Shown: positions 18,001 through 27,082 of the stretch, piece after piece | Numbering within the stretch: the stretch's first letter is position 1 | Layout: the number at the start of each line of letters is the position of its first letter | Assembly: GCF_039541075.1 (NCBI RefSeq) | Contig: NZ_BAABFN010000021.1 | Location: 90,269 to 154,268 of the forward strand | Source: Compostibacter hankyongensis | Lineage (GTDB): Bacteria; Bacteroidota; Bacteroidia; Chitinophagales; Chitinophagaceae | Reading direction: 5' to 3' | DNA length: 64,000 bases | The notes under the pieces: generated by a model | What the model saw: only the letters and a program-made list of their open reading frames with translations | What the model was told of the DNA's origin: nothing | Databases searched by the model: none | Made by a program: the position numbers and the translations under genes

Positions 18001-19784
18001 CCTTTGGGGTCAATTACATCGATACTCTCAAACGAAGAAATATCCGTGCAAGCAATTCGCAACAGGAATAGAATTCGTTTCAATATTGCAAAATCATTTT
18101 CGATGATTTCATTCTCAAAGAGGTTGAAAAACGTCCCTGAATAATCAGACAGTAAAACCGATATTAAAATCTCATCTTTCCAAAACTGAGAAATTTCATC
18201 ATTTTTAAATGCTCCTTGAATAAAAGACTCTATATCACCACTACCGTTAGCCAAGTGTTCTGATACCCATAACCTAAAAGCTCTCCGTATAGGAAGCGAA
18301 TCACCTAATTCCTCAAAAAATTGCTTTGTGTTTGAGTAATTAGAAAAACAACGGGATACTATTTTAGCTAAAGCCCATTCTTCGTATATGTCATGTGTAA
18401 TAAAGTATCCACTATGGACTTCCTCATATCCCAATATCTCATCTTGCTTTAACTGAAATAACGCTGACTGTGGTAAATTTTCAGAATTTATATAGAATCT
18501 GCCTGTATCGCATCTTTGCTTCGCAATACTAATAATACACCGTTCTCTTTCGAGATGCAAATTATCTTTTTGAACAATATTATTCTGTATTCGTTTTTTC
18601 CACAGCAAATCAATAAAGCCATTAAAACTACCTTGTTTATCAATATTGGTATATTGCTGAATATATTCATTTAGGTAGAACAGATTTGTTAGCCTTTCTG
18701 AAAACTTCTGATTCTCGGGCAATGAAAATTCAAATTTTTCGGATAGAGCCGTTAGTTCTTCATTACTAATCAGAGAAATATCATTGACCTCAAACGACAA
18801 CTGGTAATTCTCTCTGATATGGAAAGTCAAATCATTGAGATATGCATAGCGTGTTGTAAATATGATGCTCCAATCATTAGCTTTTAATTGTTCAATTAAA
18901 TTTCTAAGAATATCATTATTCGTTATCTCTGCCAGCTTTTCTGCTGAATCGATTACAAATATTTTGATGGGTTCATCTTTGTAAACTTCAAGAAACTCAT
19001 TCAATTTGAACTGATTGTCAAATCGAAATATATCGTTAATATGTGCAACATTCAATTCGTTTGCTTTAAAAATGCAAATTGGAATTTTGTTGCTATTCAA
19101 AGCATAAAACTCCTTTAATATTGCAGTCTTACCACAGCCTCCCTCTCCCGAAATGATTATGTTCTTCTTATTTTGACAAGCATCTGTAATACTTGCTATT
19201 AGCAAATTTCGGTCAATTTTAATCTGCTTGTCACCAAAAGGTATTTCGGTCTGTATTGCCTTTAAAATATTCAGGTTGTGTTTGCTAACTTCATCAAGTA
19301 AGTCTACACCACTTGGTTCAAGACTGAAAAAGATGTCGTGCAAGTATTTATTTTCAGGCAAAGCTAATTGTAACTCAAAGTGACTCTGAACTCTCCATTG
19401 GATATTAACACCAACCGATTTAGCGGATTTTTCGATTTCTTCCTGATATTGAGGTTTTTTCTTATCTTTCTTTGAGCTTTCTGACAGCTCTTGGTTAACA
19501 TAAAGTAGTAGTTCGTTTAGTTGACTATTCTTTGATTTCGCTTTTTTTATTGAATCAATAATATCTTCTTTGTTCTCGGAGATTGAAGTTGTATAATATT
19601 TAGCTTGAAAACCATAAAATGCTCCCTCTTTTTCAACTGGCTCTGTTTCAATTCCTGTTTGGTTTTTATAGCGAAACAATCCAATTCTATTGCCAAATTC
19701 AACGCAGAAAAGTAAGTAGGACAATTGCTCAAATGCCCATGTTTCCCTGTTATCATATTTTAAATTAAAAACTTTCCAATTCAT
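15090..19784 (-). CDS. Nuclease-STAND NTPase, Avs-like defence protein
   Basis: A 1564-residue protein. The N-terminus (about 1-110) looks like a PD-(D/E)xK nuclease domain: E19 in AFEQLSYLL, E46/E48 in GIETEPVE and Q60-A-K62 in GFQAKYY. A P-loop NTPase follows: Walker A GEGGCGKT (213-220), Walker B IFVIDSAE (275-282) and the sensor-like TTR (310-312). These features fit STAND NTPases. The remaining 1100 residues are helical and probably form a sensor of repeats. The layout matches antiviral Avs (AVAST) proteins, which bind a phage protein and then activate an effector nuclease. The gene is AT-rich, stands alone between the integrase and rteC, and is probably a passenger. The exact Avs type cannot be assigned by eye. 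Confidence 0.7.
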   Translation of the reverse strand: MNWKVFNLKYDNRETWAFEQLSYLLFCVEFGNRIGLFRYKNQTGIETEPVEKEGAFYGFQAKYYTTSISENKEDIIDSIKKAKSKNSQLNELLLYVNQELSESSKKDKKKPQYQEEIEKSAKSVGVNIQWRVQSHFELQLALPENKYLHDIFFSLEPSGVDLLDEVSKHNLNILKAIQTEIPFGDKQIKIDRNLLIASITDACQNKKNIIISGEGGCGKTAILKEFYALNSNKIPICIFKANELNVAHINDIFRFDNQFKLNEFLEVYKDEPIKIFVIDSAEKLAEITNNDILRNLIEQLKANDWSIIFTTRYAYLNDLTFHIRENYQLSFEVNDISLISNEELTALSEKFEFSLPENQKFSERLTNLFYLNEYIQQYTNIDKQGSFNGFIDLLWKKRIQNNIVQKDNLHLERERCIISIAKQRCDTGRFYINSENLPQSALFQLKQDEILGYEEVHSGYFITHDIYEEWALAKIVSRCFSNYSNTKQFFEELGDSLPIRRAFRLWVSEHLANGSGDIESFIQGAFKNDEISQFWKDEILISVLLSDYSGTFFNLFENEIIENDFAILKRILFLLRIACTDISSFESIDVIDPKGKGWEEVISLVYKYKSVFFDSNLNLVLPVLTDWCKSIKTGKTTRYSGLLALSIIQKTETEDSFYMHKDAEEKILKVVFNSASEIQTELKNIFNKVIENKWTNHRKPYHGLCTKILEKPYIAIDLIKSLPLEVIQLCDLFWQKPARKSNDWSYDRDSMESKYGLVDEFKFNYFPASANQTPIKWLLQVAFYPTLDFIINFTNRAVQAYSQSDYGKEDVEEITLYIDEIEVTQYLSWSLWGMYRGNGSPVVPYLLQSIHMALEKTLLEYAPATKPEIFEHVLLKILRDSKSASLTSIVCSVILANRDKLYNVALVLFKTIELFHIDTVRSTSEFHAQSTYGIGYGMDKLKDALYTDERLKTCKDEHRASNLESLFLNYQFFGVNGFTEEQNTEFIEKLHDIIDRHKSNDLSKKSSEILLLRMDRRNLTPKISEAEGNKFLVEFSPKVFPDELKNVSEQARSEFDDFFKYSALKTWSDFLIGRESQGKIAKHDEYDSNPIIALSETRQLVEEIKSGDTARGRDHSIPPFTCSKMLIEYKDKLQKEDIDFCKEIITSTLSRLFSDEYEYQISDGVEASFHAIPILINEYPEDVENIVSMMVLSLFDETAIGAYKRICDYVIESIHKSKLWEQNQKVAQSILFGYIKLKPIYKKIIDEKRKERRYWRRIPKTSILEELDKITPEFTFGENSFDLKDIESLDIHGLEIVYQLIPSDTKDDIHLDIFMQTLPIMASRLLIDRRVYEEEFGDDHDIFKVRLEIFKRFSNFILQREVSEIDKYLTPFLDYLSPTEETSLFIGEIITAEDSLMNREQFWHIWNKLFPKIKELSDYPRSPYLKQIIINYLLAWQFWKDRIEEWHSLSRENLSLYVNASKEMGHIPAVLYSITRVLNSVGSNFKNEGIDWVYTIVSNNKLLQLGDLESNTLYYLEMYLRKFVFNNRQEIKKEIRLKNKVIPILDFMIERGSVHAYLLRESIL

Positions 19785-20011
19785 ATCTTACGCTATTTTC
19801 AATCCATAATAGGTATGTTAAATACTTTGTGACAATTTACGAATTTTAAGCGTGATAAATATTTACAAAGTAACACAGTGAGTTGTAGTAGGTATCTTTT
19901 GTGTTCTTGACAATAAATCTTCCCTGACTTCGTCCTGTCTCATGAAAAAGGCTCGGTACTAATCGTAAAATTTGCCAAGGCATATTGGCTTCATTTTAAA
20001 CCATTGGTATT
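19785..20011. promoter_or_regulatory. Divergent promoter region between the NTPase gene and rteC
   Basis: 227 bases with two genes transcribed away from each other, so both promoters must lie here. TAAAATTTG at about 19966-19974, 38 bases before the rteC start, is near the -7 consensus with one extra base. No other structure was recognised. Confidence 0.35.
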
Positions 20012-20860
20012 ATGAGACACCTATTACACAAAATAGTCTCCGATATACAGAAACAGGAACATAAATTGTCGGCAGAGGCTTCGAGTTTTATGGACGAAGC
20101 TTACGGGATGACAATCTATCTGAAATCACTTCTTGGAGACATCAAAGAAGATATAATAAGTGAGGGCTTCAAAACATTAGAAGACGAAATCCTTTTCTTT
20201 AAGCAGATAAAGCCGACCGTTCTTGGCAAACTCATCTATTACAACAAAGTATTCAGAATAGAAACTGCCTGCCCTGCAAGCAACGGGAATATCTATGAAA
20301 ATTATTTCGCCATGCACCTGCGAGAACTCAAAAAAGAATATATGGAGCATGTATGTAATTCAGACTTCTACCGTTATTACCGTTCCGGCAGAACTGACCG
20401 GGACGAACAGTATTTTACACTTGGCAAAATCAACTGCTATGACGGGCTGAACAGCTTTGTATTTGAAATCGACCCCAAGTTTTCGACCTACTTTGATTAC
20501 AAGATGGCGAAAATCATCGCCAACGAATTAATCTATAATTATCTGACGACAAAGCTAAGCCCCGAACAAAATCCCGATGTACTGCTACAACACGAGGAAA
20601 CAAAAGATTTCTTTTGGACACAGACAAAAAATGCCCTTATCGAATTGATTTATGCACTCTATGCGTGCGATGCCATTTCGCACGGAAAAATAGGCATCCG
20701 CAAAATCAGCATGGTATTCCAAATCCTGTTCCGTATTTCGCTCAACGATATACATAACAGCTTCCACCGAATGAAGACCCGTGCAGGCTCACGGACGTTG
20801 TTTTTAGACCAACTCAAATACAGCTTAGAGGAATATATGGACAGGGAAGACAACCTATAA
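20012..20860 (+). CDS. rteC: RteC-domain regulator of excision
   Basis: 282 residues of the RteC family. Characteristic stretches are EDEILFFKQIKPTVLGKLIY, the central YRYYRSGRTDRDEQYFTLGK and the C-terminal ALIELIYALYACDAISHGKI. In CTnDOT, RteC activates the excision operon. Here the gene lies directly upstream of the helix-turn-helix, DUF3945/DUF4099 and topoisomerase genes in the same direction, as expected for that role. The terminator at 20882 separates it from them. Two further RteC proteins, more like each other than like this one, are at 25311 and 27766. Confidence 0.85.
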   Translation: MRHLLHKIVSDIQKQEHKLSAEASSFMDEAYGMTIYLKSLLGDIKEDIISEGFKTLEDEILFFKQIKPTVLGKLIYYNKVFRIETACPASNGNIYENYFAMHLRELKKEYMEHVCNSDFYRYYRSGRTDRDEQYFTLGKINCYDGLNSFVFEIDPKFSTYFDYKMAKIIANELIYNYLTTKLSPEQNPDVLLQHEETKDFFWTQTKNALIELIYALYACDAISHGKIGIRKISMVFQILFRISLNDIHNSFHRMKTRAGSRTLFLDQLKYSLEEYMDREDNL

Positions 20861-20881
20861 TTTTTGTCTTCTCTTTCCATC

Positions 20882-20918
20882 AAAAAGGACAGCATCAATC
20901 GGTGCTGTCCTTTTTTTG
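20882..20918 (+). terminator. Terminator after rteC
   Basis: AAAGGACAGCA pairs with TGCTGTCCTTT and is followed by TTTT, 20 bases past the rteC stop. It implies that the next gene has its own promoter, which RteC may activate. Confidence 0.8.
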
Positions 20919-21124
20919 CCCGTTTGCCTATATGTGTCTATCGGCAAATCCATTGATTTGGATGCCGACCGATTGACCAAAAGTGCGAAAATCCCACAAA
21001 AACAGCACTTTACATGAATTGTAAAAAAAAAGAAAAAAGTGCCTTTTTGATAGACACGTATCGGAAGACAGCCTGCGCCAATCGCTCCAATTTTGTGGTG
21101 TTAGAAATCATTAAAAGTATTGTT

Positions 21125-21433
21125 ATGAACATCGACAGAATGGAATTTATCGCATGGATGGAACGTATAATGGAGCGTTTCGATATTTTGAAAGAGTACG
21201 TCCTAAACATCAAGAAAGAACGGCACAGCATAGACGGCGAGGAATTACTGGACAACCAAGACCTGCTCCTCATGCTGAAAATCAGCCACCGCTCCCTGCA
21301 ACGATACCGCTCCACGGGCAAGCTACCGTATTACACCATCAGCGGAAAGCTGTACTACAAACTATCGGATGTACACCAGTTCATCAGGGAAAGTTTCAAA
21401 GCCCCTATACGGCGTACAAAAGAAAACCGATGA
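21125..21433 (+). CDS. Helix-turn-helix protein, excisionase-like
   Basis: 102 residues from ATG 21125 (MNIDRMEFIAW). An in-frame ATG at 21014 would add 37 residues not usual for the family. The C-terminal half reads LLDNQDLLLMLKISHRSLQR then YRSTGKLPYYTISGKLYYKL, a MerR/Xis-type winged helix that bends DNA. In CTnDOT-type elements small proteins of this type (Xis2c, Xis2d) assist the integrase in excision. Position between rteC and the topoisomerase supports that role. Confidence 0.8.
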   Translation: MNIDRMEFIAWMERIMERFDILKEYVLNIKKERHSIDGEELLDNQDLLLMLKISHRSLQRYRSTGKLPYYTISGKLYYKLSDVHQFIRESFKAPIRRTKENR

Positions 21434-21520
21434 CAAACCCTACCACGAAAAGACGGGTACGGCTATGCCGTACCTGCTTCGCCTACTTTCGGACAATGTA
21501 AACTTTAAAAAATCAATATC

Positions 21521-22963
21521 ATGAGCGAACAGACAAATGAAAATCCACAGCAATATCCCGAACAGCTTTCGGATGTGCTGTTGGTGATGGACAAGGAAAA
21601 AAAGAAAATCCAAGCTGTTACGGGGGTTGACGAAAACGGCAATCTGAAAACCGTTGATGCCACCAAGAAAAACCAAAACCAATTTATGCGGGTGGACAGA
21701 GCCGGAGATGTGTTTACAAATTTCTTCTCCAACTTTTGGCGGCAGCTTAAAGACCCGACCCATTTCTCGTTCTTCAAAGTACCTGCAAAGGAAGCGGTCG
21801 AAACCGCCAAAGAAATGCAGAAACAGGTCGATGCCCCCACCACAGAGGGCGAGGCTGTCATGGCAAAGCATGAGGTCAAAGAGCCAAAGGAGCAACAACA
21901 GGAAACCAAAAAGGATGTGGAAGCACCACAGGCGACACCGGAAGCACAGCAATCACAGGAAAAAAACGAATACCGCTATAAGGCGGAAGATGTGGACTGG
22001 AATTATTTAGCGCAATTTGGGATAAACAAAGAGAGGCTTGAAAAAGACGGGCAATTGGATTTGCTGTTAAAGGGCTATAAGACCAATAAGGTATATCCCA
22101 CAAGTGTCAATTTCGGTGCGGTTATTATGCGCTCGGATGCAAGGCTCGGTTTCCAAGACGGTGAAGACGGAAAACCTGTACTTATGATGTACGGTGTACG
22201 CCACGAACCCAACTTTAAAGCCCCTTTCTTTGGTCACGAGTTTACCAAAGAGGACAGGGAAAACCTGCTCAAAACCGGAAACATGGGGCGTGTGGTGGAA
22301 CTGACCAACCGGAAAACGGGTGAAAAGATACCGTCCATTATCAGTATCGACCACCTAACGAACGAGGTTATCGCATTCCGGCAGGACAGGATAAAAGTAC
22401 CCGATGAGATTAAGGGCGTAAAGCTGACCGAAGACCAAAAACGGGATTTGAAAGATGGGAAAGCCATTTATTTAGAGGGATTGGATTTTAAGAACAGTAC
22501 GAACAAAAATGCCCATGTGCAGTTCAACGCCGACAAAAAATATACAGAGTTTCTTTTTGGTGATAAAGCCCCCAAACAGACACAGGAAAACGACCCGAAA
22601 ATGTTCCGCAACAAAGTGTTCTCCGATGAACAATACAAGCAACTCACCGAGGGCAAGACGATTTACGTTTCGGATTTCAAGGATGGAAAAGGAAACCCGT
22701 ATAAAGGATATGTCACGCTTAACAAAGAGACGGGAAATTATGATTTCAGCTTTAAAAACCCCAATGCGCTGAAAAATAAGGCACAGCCTACCGAGGCGCA
22801 CAAAACACAGGTTGCCGTAAACTCCAACGGGAAAACCAACGAGGCTACCAAGCACATCAACGAGCCTCTGAAACCGGAGCAACAAACGCCGAAAAACATA
22901 AGGCAACAGCAACGGCAGAATGACCCCAACCGTCCGGCTAAATCCAGAGGGGTAAGAAGATAA
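21521..22963 (+). CDS. DUF3945/DUF4099 mobile-element protein
   Basis: 480 residues. The N-terminus (YPEQLSDVLLVMDKEKKKIQ then AVTGVDENGNLKTV) and the middle (YRYKAEDVDWNYLAQFGINK then ERLEKDGQLDLLLKGYKTNK) match the DUF4099 and DUF3945 modules seen together in Bacteroidota conjugative elements. A charged linker rich in Glu and Gln separates them, and a second DUF3945-type unit (KEFLFGDKAP-like, then LTEGKTIYVSDF) lies near the end. It occupies the place of orf3 in the CTnDOT excision operon. Its biochemical role is unknown. Confidence 0.8.
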   Translation: MSEQTNENPQQYPEQLSDVLLVMDKEKKKIQAVTGVDENGNLKTVDATKKNQNQFMRVDRAGDVFTNFFSNFWRQLKDPTHFSFFKVPAKEAVETAKEMQKQVDAPTTEGEAVMAKHEVKEPKEQQQETKKDVEAPQATPEAQQSQEKNEYRYKAEDVDWNYLAQFGINKERLEKDGQLDLLLKGYKTNKVYPTSVNFGAVIMRSDARLGFQDGEDGKPVLMMYGVRHEPNFKAPFFGHEFTKEDRENLLKTGNMGRVVELTNRKTGEKIPSIISIDHLTNEVIAFRQDRIKVPDEIKGVKLTEDQKRDLKDGKAIYLEGLDFKNSTNKNAHVQFNADKKYTEFLFGDKAPKQTQENDPKMFRNKVFSDEQYKQLTEGKTIYVSDFKDGKGNPYKGYVTLNKETGNYDFSFKNPNALKNKAQPTEAHKTQVAVNSNGKTNEATKHINEPLKPEQQTPKNIRQQQRQNDPNRPAKSRGVRR

Positions 22964-23064
22964 CACCATCAAAAAACATTTTTCTTTGGAAATCCCCTTT
23001 CACAGAATACGAAGGGGTTTCTCAAAGAGAAATGTTCACCACATCCATTAAAAAAGATAGCATT

Positions 23065-25149
23065 ATGAAAGCAATCATTGCAGAAAAGCCAAGTGTGGCG
23101 AGGGAAATAGCTACCCTATTGGGAGCGACCGAAAAACGGGATGGCTACCTCACAGGGAACGGCTACGAAGTTACGTGGGCATTGGGTCATTTGGTCGGAC
23201 TGGCAATGCCCGAAGATTACGGGGTATCGGGCTTCCAAAGGGAAGCCCTGCCCATATTGCCCGACCCTTTTATACTTACGGTACGCAAGGTAAAAAAGGA
23301 CAAAAGTTATGTTCCCGATAACGGAGCGTTAAAACAGTTGAAGATTATCGAACAGGTCATCGGTAGATGCGATAGTATTATCGTGGCCACCGATGCCGGA
23401 CGTGAGGGCGAACTCATCTTTAGGTACATCTATGAATACCTAAAGTGCCGGAAACCCTTTGAACGCCTATGGATAAGTTCACTCACGGAAAAGGCGATTA
23501 AGCAGGGTTTTGACAACCTAAAAGCCGGAAGCGATTTTGATGGGCTATACAGAGCCGGACAAGGACGGAGCAAAGCCGATTGGCTTGTGGGCATCAATGC
23601 CTCGCAGGCGTTGAGCATTTCGGCAGGGCGTGGCGTTTACTCGCTTGGCAGGATACAAACACCAACGCTTGCCCTTATCTGTAAGCGGTATTTGGAAAAC
23701 AAAGACTTTGCCGTCAAGAAATACTTTCAAATCCAGTTGGAACACCGTAAAGAATTTGTGGACTTTAAGAGCCTTTCTAAGACCAAATGGGATGACAGGA
23801 AACTTGCTGACGATACGCTGAAATCCATTCAGCGTAACGGAACAGCGACCGTTACGGCAGTGGACACCAAAACAGTTACGGAGCAACCGCCTTTACTGTT
23901 CGACCTTACGGGGTTGCAGAAAGAAGCCAATAAAAGAGCATCCTATACTGCCGAGGAAACATTGAACATTGCCCAAAGCCTGTATGAAAAGAAGTTTATC
24001 ACCTATCCCCGTACAGGAAGCAAGTACATCCCCGAAGATATGTGGTCGGAAATCCCTGCACTGGTAAGGAATTTGGAAGCCCGTGCTTCCTGCAAAAAAG
24101 CGGTCGGAAAAGTGAAATGGGGGCGTTTCAACAAACGCATCGTGAATGACGTAAAGGTTACAGACCACCACGGTCTGCTGATTACCGAAAAAATCCCGTC
24201 CGAATTAACAGCACACGAAAATGTTATCTATGATATGATTGCGCACCGCCTATTGGAAGCCCTTTCGCCTGCCTGTACCAAAGAAATGACCGACATCGGA
24301 TTGCAGGCTCTGCATTATGACTTCACATTGAAAGGGTGTAAAATCCTCGAAGCCGGCTGGCGTGGCATCAAAGAAAAATTTACCGATGAGGACAGCGAGC
24401 CTGTGCAGGAACTGCCGGAATTAAAGGTCGGCGATGAGCTGAAAATCAAAGAGGCATCCGTAATGGAAAAGAAAACCAAACCGCCTGTGCTTTACACCGA
24501 GGCAGGTCTGTTGTCCGTAATGGAAAATGCCGGAAAAGAGATTGACAACGAGGACGAACGGAAAGCTCTAAAAGACATCGGTATCGGTACACCTGCTACA
24601 AGAGCCTCCATAATCGAAACACTTTTTAAAAGGGATTACATTAGGCGTGAAAAGAAATCCCTAATTCCTACCCATAAGGGATTGCAGGTTTACGGGGCAG
24701 TAAAGGACAAAAAGATTGCCGATGTAGCCATGACCGCCGAATGGGAAATGGCATTGCAGAAAATCGAAAACAACGAAGCGGATGCAGGTGCTTTTCAGCG
24801 TGAAATGGAAATCTATGCCACTTCCATTACACGGGAACTTTTGGACACGGGCATTGCCCATGAAAAGCAACCCGAACTGACCTGCCCCAAATGCAAGACC
24901 CGTCAGCTATTGGTTTGGAACAAGGTTGTAAAATGCCCCGATGAGGCTTGCAACTGGCTTCAATTCCGTACCGTGTGCGGAGTGCCGTTGAGCGTTGCCG
25001 ATATAGAAAGCCTTGTGACCAAAGGAAAGACCAACCTTATCAAAGGCATGAAAAGCAATTCGGGCAATAAATTCAATGCCTATATCGTCATGAACAATAA
25101 AGCCGAAACCTCCTTTAAGTTCGAGAACAGGAAACCAAAAAGGAAATAA
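23065..25149 (+). CDS. topB: DNA topoisomerase III, Exc-like
   Basis: 694 residues from ATG 23065 (MKAIIAEKPSVAREIATLLG); an in-frame ATG at 23032 adds 11 unlikely residues. Motifs of type IA topoisomerases are present: the Toprim start AEKPS, the acidic ATDAGREGELIFRY and the active-site Tyr in FITYPRTGSKYIPEDM. A Cys-rich zinc finger (CPKCKTRQLLVWNKVVKCPD) sits near the C-terminus. In CTnDOT the equivalent protein is Exc, which lies in the excision operon. It relaxes or decatenates DNA by single-strand passage. Genes upstream run in the same direction with short gaps. Confidence 0.9.
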   Translation: MKAIIAEKPSVAREIATLLGATEKRDGYLTGNGYEVTWALGHLVGLAMPEDYGVSGFQREALPILPDPFILTVRKVKKDKSYVPDNGALKQLKIIEQVIGRCDSIIVATDAGREGELIFRYIYEYLKCRKPFERLWISSLTEKAIKQGFDNLKAGSDFDGLYRAGQGRSKADWLVGINASQALSISAGRGVYSLGRIQTPTLALICKRYLENKDFAVKKYFQIQLEHRKEFVDFKSLSKTKWDDRKLADDTLKSIQRNGTATVTAVDTKTVTEQPPLLFDLTGLQKEANKRASYTAEETLNIAQSLYEKKFITYPRTGSKYIPEDMWSEIPALVRNLEARASCKKAVGKVKWGRFNKRIVNDVKVTDHHGLLITEKIPSELTAHENVIYDMIAHRLLEALSPACTKEMTDIGLQALHYDFTLKGCKILEAGWRGIKEKFTDEDSEPVQELPELKVGDELKIKEASVMEKKTKPPVLYTEAGLLSVMENAGKEIDNEDERKALKDIGIGTPATRASIIETLFKRDYIRREKKSLIPTHKGLQVYGAVKDKKIADVAMTAEWEMALQKIENNEADAGAFQREMEIYATSITRELLDTGIAHEKQPELTCPKCKTRQLLVWNKVVKCPDEACNWLQFRTVCGVPLSVADIESLVTKGKTNLIKGMKSNSGNKFNAYIVMNNKAETSFKFENRKPKRK

Positions 25150-25197
25150 ATGTTTTGTTTTTTGGACGGCATACAGCGTGAGGGATAGAAGCGACAT

Positions 25198-25228
25198 CCT
25201 TTTGCGGTCCTCGCAGATCCGCAAAAGA
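25198..25228. terminator. Hairpin between convergent topB and rteC copy 2
   Basis: TTTTGCGG (25200-25207) pairs with CCGCAAAA (25219-25226). It lies about 50 bases after the topB stop and may end that transcript. Confidence 0.5.
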
Positions 25229-25246
25229 TATAGCGGATAGCCCGAC

Positions 25247-25295
25247 CCGTCTGCATTTTTTCGATAGCCTGGGCATGGGGATAAAATGCAGACGG
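25247..25295. other. Second long hairpin between topB and rteC copy 2
   Basis: CCGTCTGCATTTT (25247-25259) and AAAATGCAGACGG (25283-25295) form a perfect 13-bp inverted repeat around a 23-base loop. It could terminate transcripts from either side, or be a protein-binding site. Confidence 0.5.
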
Positions 25296-25310
25296 TGGCA
25301 CGCCCAAAGC

Positions 25311-26141
25311 CTACTTTTCATCCTGCTCGTCCATTCTCCGTATAAGTTCCTCCCGAAGCGCATCAAGGAATTTAGTACGGTTCATCTTCCGGTTTCTCAG
25401 CTCCAAATAGGTCTGATAGAAATTGCCCAAGTCAATGCCAAAGGCACTTTCAAAATATTGGGCTACTTCCCTTATATCATTGTTCCCGTTGTCAAACACG
25501 TTTTGATAATGCAGGGCATAAATCAGTTCTATCAACGCCACTTTGCTACCTGTCCATTTCAGCTTCTTTTGGGCTTTCGATTTATTTTTTTTGAATTTGT
25601 GATACAACTGGTCTTCGATGTAGACCTGTATCAAATCGTTGGCTATTATCTTGGCGACCTTGTAGTCGTGAGAGGTTGAAAAGGACTGGTCGGACTGGAA
25701 ATAATAGGTATCCAACCACAGCTTTATATCATGCCTGCCACGAACAAAAAAACTTTCGTCAAGGAACGAATTATTGCTACGGTAATACTTATAAAAATCG
25801 AGGTTGTTGTCAAAGAACCTCTTTAGCTTTTTCAGTTCTTTGTTGAGGTATTTCCTTATGGGCTTTGCTCCATAGGGCTTTTTTGTCTCGATTTTGTAAA
25901 TGGCGTTATAGTAAATAAGTTTCGCTACAATGGCAGGTTTCTGATATTTGAAAAACTGGATTTCTTCAGCAACGTTTTTAAAACCTCGTTTTGCCACGGT
26001 TTCTTTTAACTCGGACAGACATTCTACAATTAGACATATTATAACCTCTATCTGCTGTATGGAACAATCGGTCTGATATTCCACTCCACTAATAGCAATT
26101 TCAAGTCTATTTAATATTTCATGACAATATTTATCCATCAT
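25311..26141 (-). CDS. RteC-domain protein, copy 2
   Basis: 276 residues with RteC hallmarks: IQFFKYQKPAIVAKLIYYNA, FYKYYRSNNSFLDESFFVRG and VALIELIYALHYQNVFDNGN. From residue 65 on it is almost identical to the protein at 27766, but the first 60 residues differ clearly, so the pair looks like a duplication followed by exchange of the N-terminal part. It is convergent with topB, away from the excision operon, so it may act on a different promoter or be a leftover of another element. Confidence 0.85.
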   Translation of the reverse strand: MMDKYCHEILNRLEIAISGVEYQTDCSIQQIEVIICLIVECLSELKETVAKRGFKNVAEEIQFFKYQKPAIVAKLIYYNAIYKIETKKPYGAKPIRKYLNKELKKLKRFFDNNLDFYKYYRSNNSFLDESFFVRGRHDIKLWLDTYYFQSDQSFSTSHDYKVAKIIANDLIQVYIEDQLYHKFKKNKSKAQKKLKWTGSKVALIELIYALHYQNVFDNGNNDIREVAQYFESAFGIDLGNFYQTYLELRNRKMNRTKFLDALREELIRRMDEQDEK

Positions 26142-26185
26142 AATAAATTCAAGTTTTGATATTCATAAAAATTAGGATAAATGCT

Positions 26186-27082
26186 TTATCGATTAAAAAT
26201 ACTTTTTGTGTCAAACTTCGGACGGTATAAACCATCTGTAAGCTCAACTACCTCTTTAAATAGTTCTTTAAGGAGATGTAAATTTTTATCCAACTTCAAA
26301 ATGTCAGTTGTCAACACCGCGTTTATTTTTTGGTCTAAATTATCTGGAACATTTTCCGCTCGTGATAGTATTTGAACGGCAAGTTTATCTCCTATGGGGT
26401 ATATTTCGTTAATTGCGTATAAAGCATCGACAATGTTTTTCAAACATCGCGTAAAGCAACCCAAAGTGTTGTACATGTCTTTTTGAGAAGCAAATCCTCC
26501 CACTTGAGCCAACGTAAATTCAGCCGACCAAAGAGTAGCGTTTATGACATTTTGTTTTAATGCCTTTGGGTAAGGCTTAATCAATTCTTTAAGCTCCCTT
26601 AAAATAAAATTGGGGTCAAATAAAGGCACAGAGGTTGCACTTTCAGCCAGATATGTAATTGACGTAAATCCGAATGGCGGTTGTTGTTCATAGTGACTTT
26701 GCCATTTACCAACTTTAGCATCTAAAATGGTATTTTCAATCTGATTAATATTACGATATAATAAATCTACTTTACCAACTTCGGTGTTTATCCATGCACC
26801 GCCATTTACCCATGGGCCCCATTCATAAAAATCAACCACAACAGTTTTTTTATCTGTTGAATATTTTTCGGCGATTTTTTGAATGGCTTTTATTAAAAAA
26901 GGTTCATGTCCATAATAGTAGAGTCCTAAATCAATATCGGAATTTTTATTCGCTCTACCTGTTGCATGTGAACCACCCAAAGCAATTGCTTTTAAGTTTT
27001 CGATTTTGCTAAGGTCTTCTGTAAATTTGAAGATAAACTGCTTTTTATTTTCAGTTAAACTTGATATTCTATTTAAAATCAT
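26186..27082 (-). CDS. Nucleotidyltransferase-domain protein
   Basis: 298 residues. The N-terminal half has the polymerase-beta-type nucleotidyltransferase signature ALGGSHATGRANKNSDIDLG: a Gly-Ser followed by the DxD metal pair. KKTVVVDFYEWGPWVNGGAW and VGKVDLLYRN follow and likely provide the third acidic residue. The C-terminal half is helical. Related proteins include aminoglycoside nucleotidyltransferases, but also antitoxin-like and unknown enzymes, so resistance should not be assumed. The gene lies between two rteC copies in the cargo region and has a long upstream region of its own. Confidence 0.7.
   Translation of the reverse strand: MILNRISSLTENKKQFIFKFTEDLSKIENLKAIALGGSHATGRANKNSDIDLGLYYYGHEPFLIKAIQKIAEKYSTDKKTVVVDFYEWGPWVNGGAWINTEVGKVDLLYRNINQIENTILDAKVGKWQSHYEQQPPFGFTSITYLAESATSVPLFDPNFILRELKELIKPYPKALKQNVINATLWSAEFTLAQVGGFASQKDMYNTLGCFTRCLKNIVDALYAINEIYPIGDKLAVQILSRAENVPDNLDQKINAVLTTDILKLDKNLHLLKELFKEVVELTDGLYRPKFDTKSIFNR

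Noticed and set aside
21430..21501. A 23-codon frame after the excisionase-like gene
   Set aside because: It is very short, basic and has no sign of conservation; it overlaps the end of the preceding gene and is more likely chance.
26186..27082. Aminoglycoside resistance gene
   Set aside because: Only the general nucleotidyltransferase signature is visible; no residue pattern specific to aminoglycoside enzymes could be confirmed.
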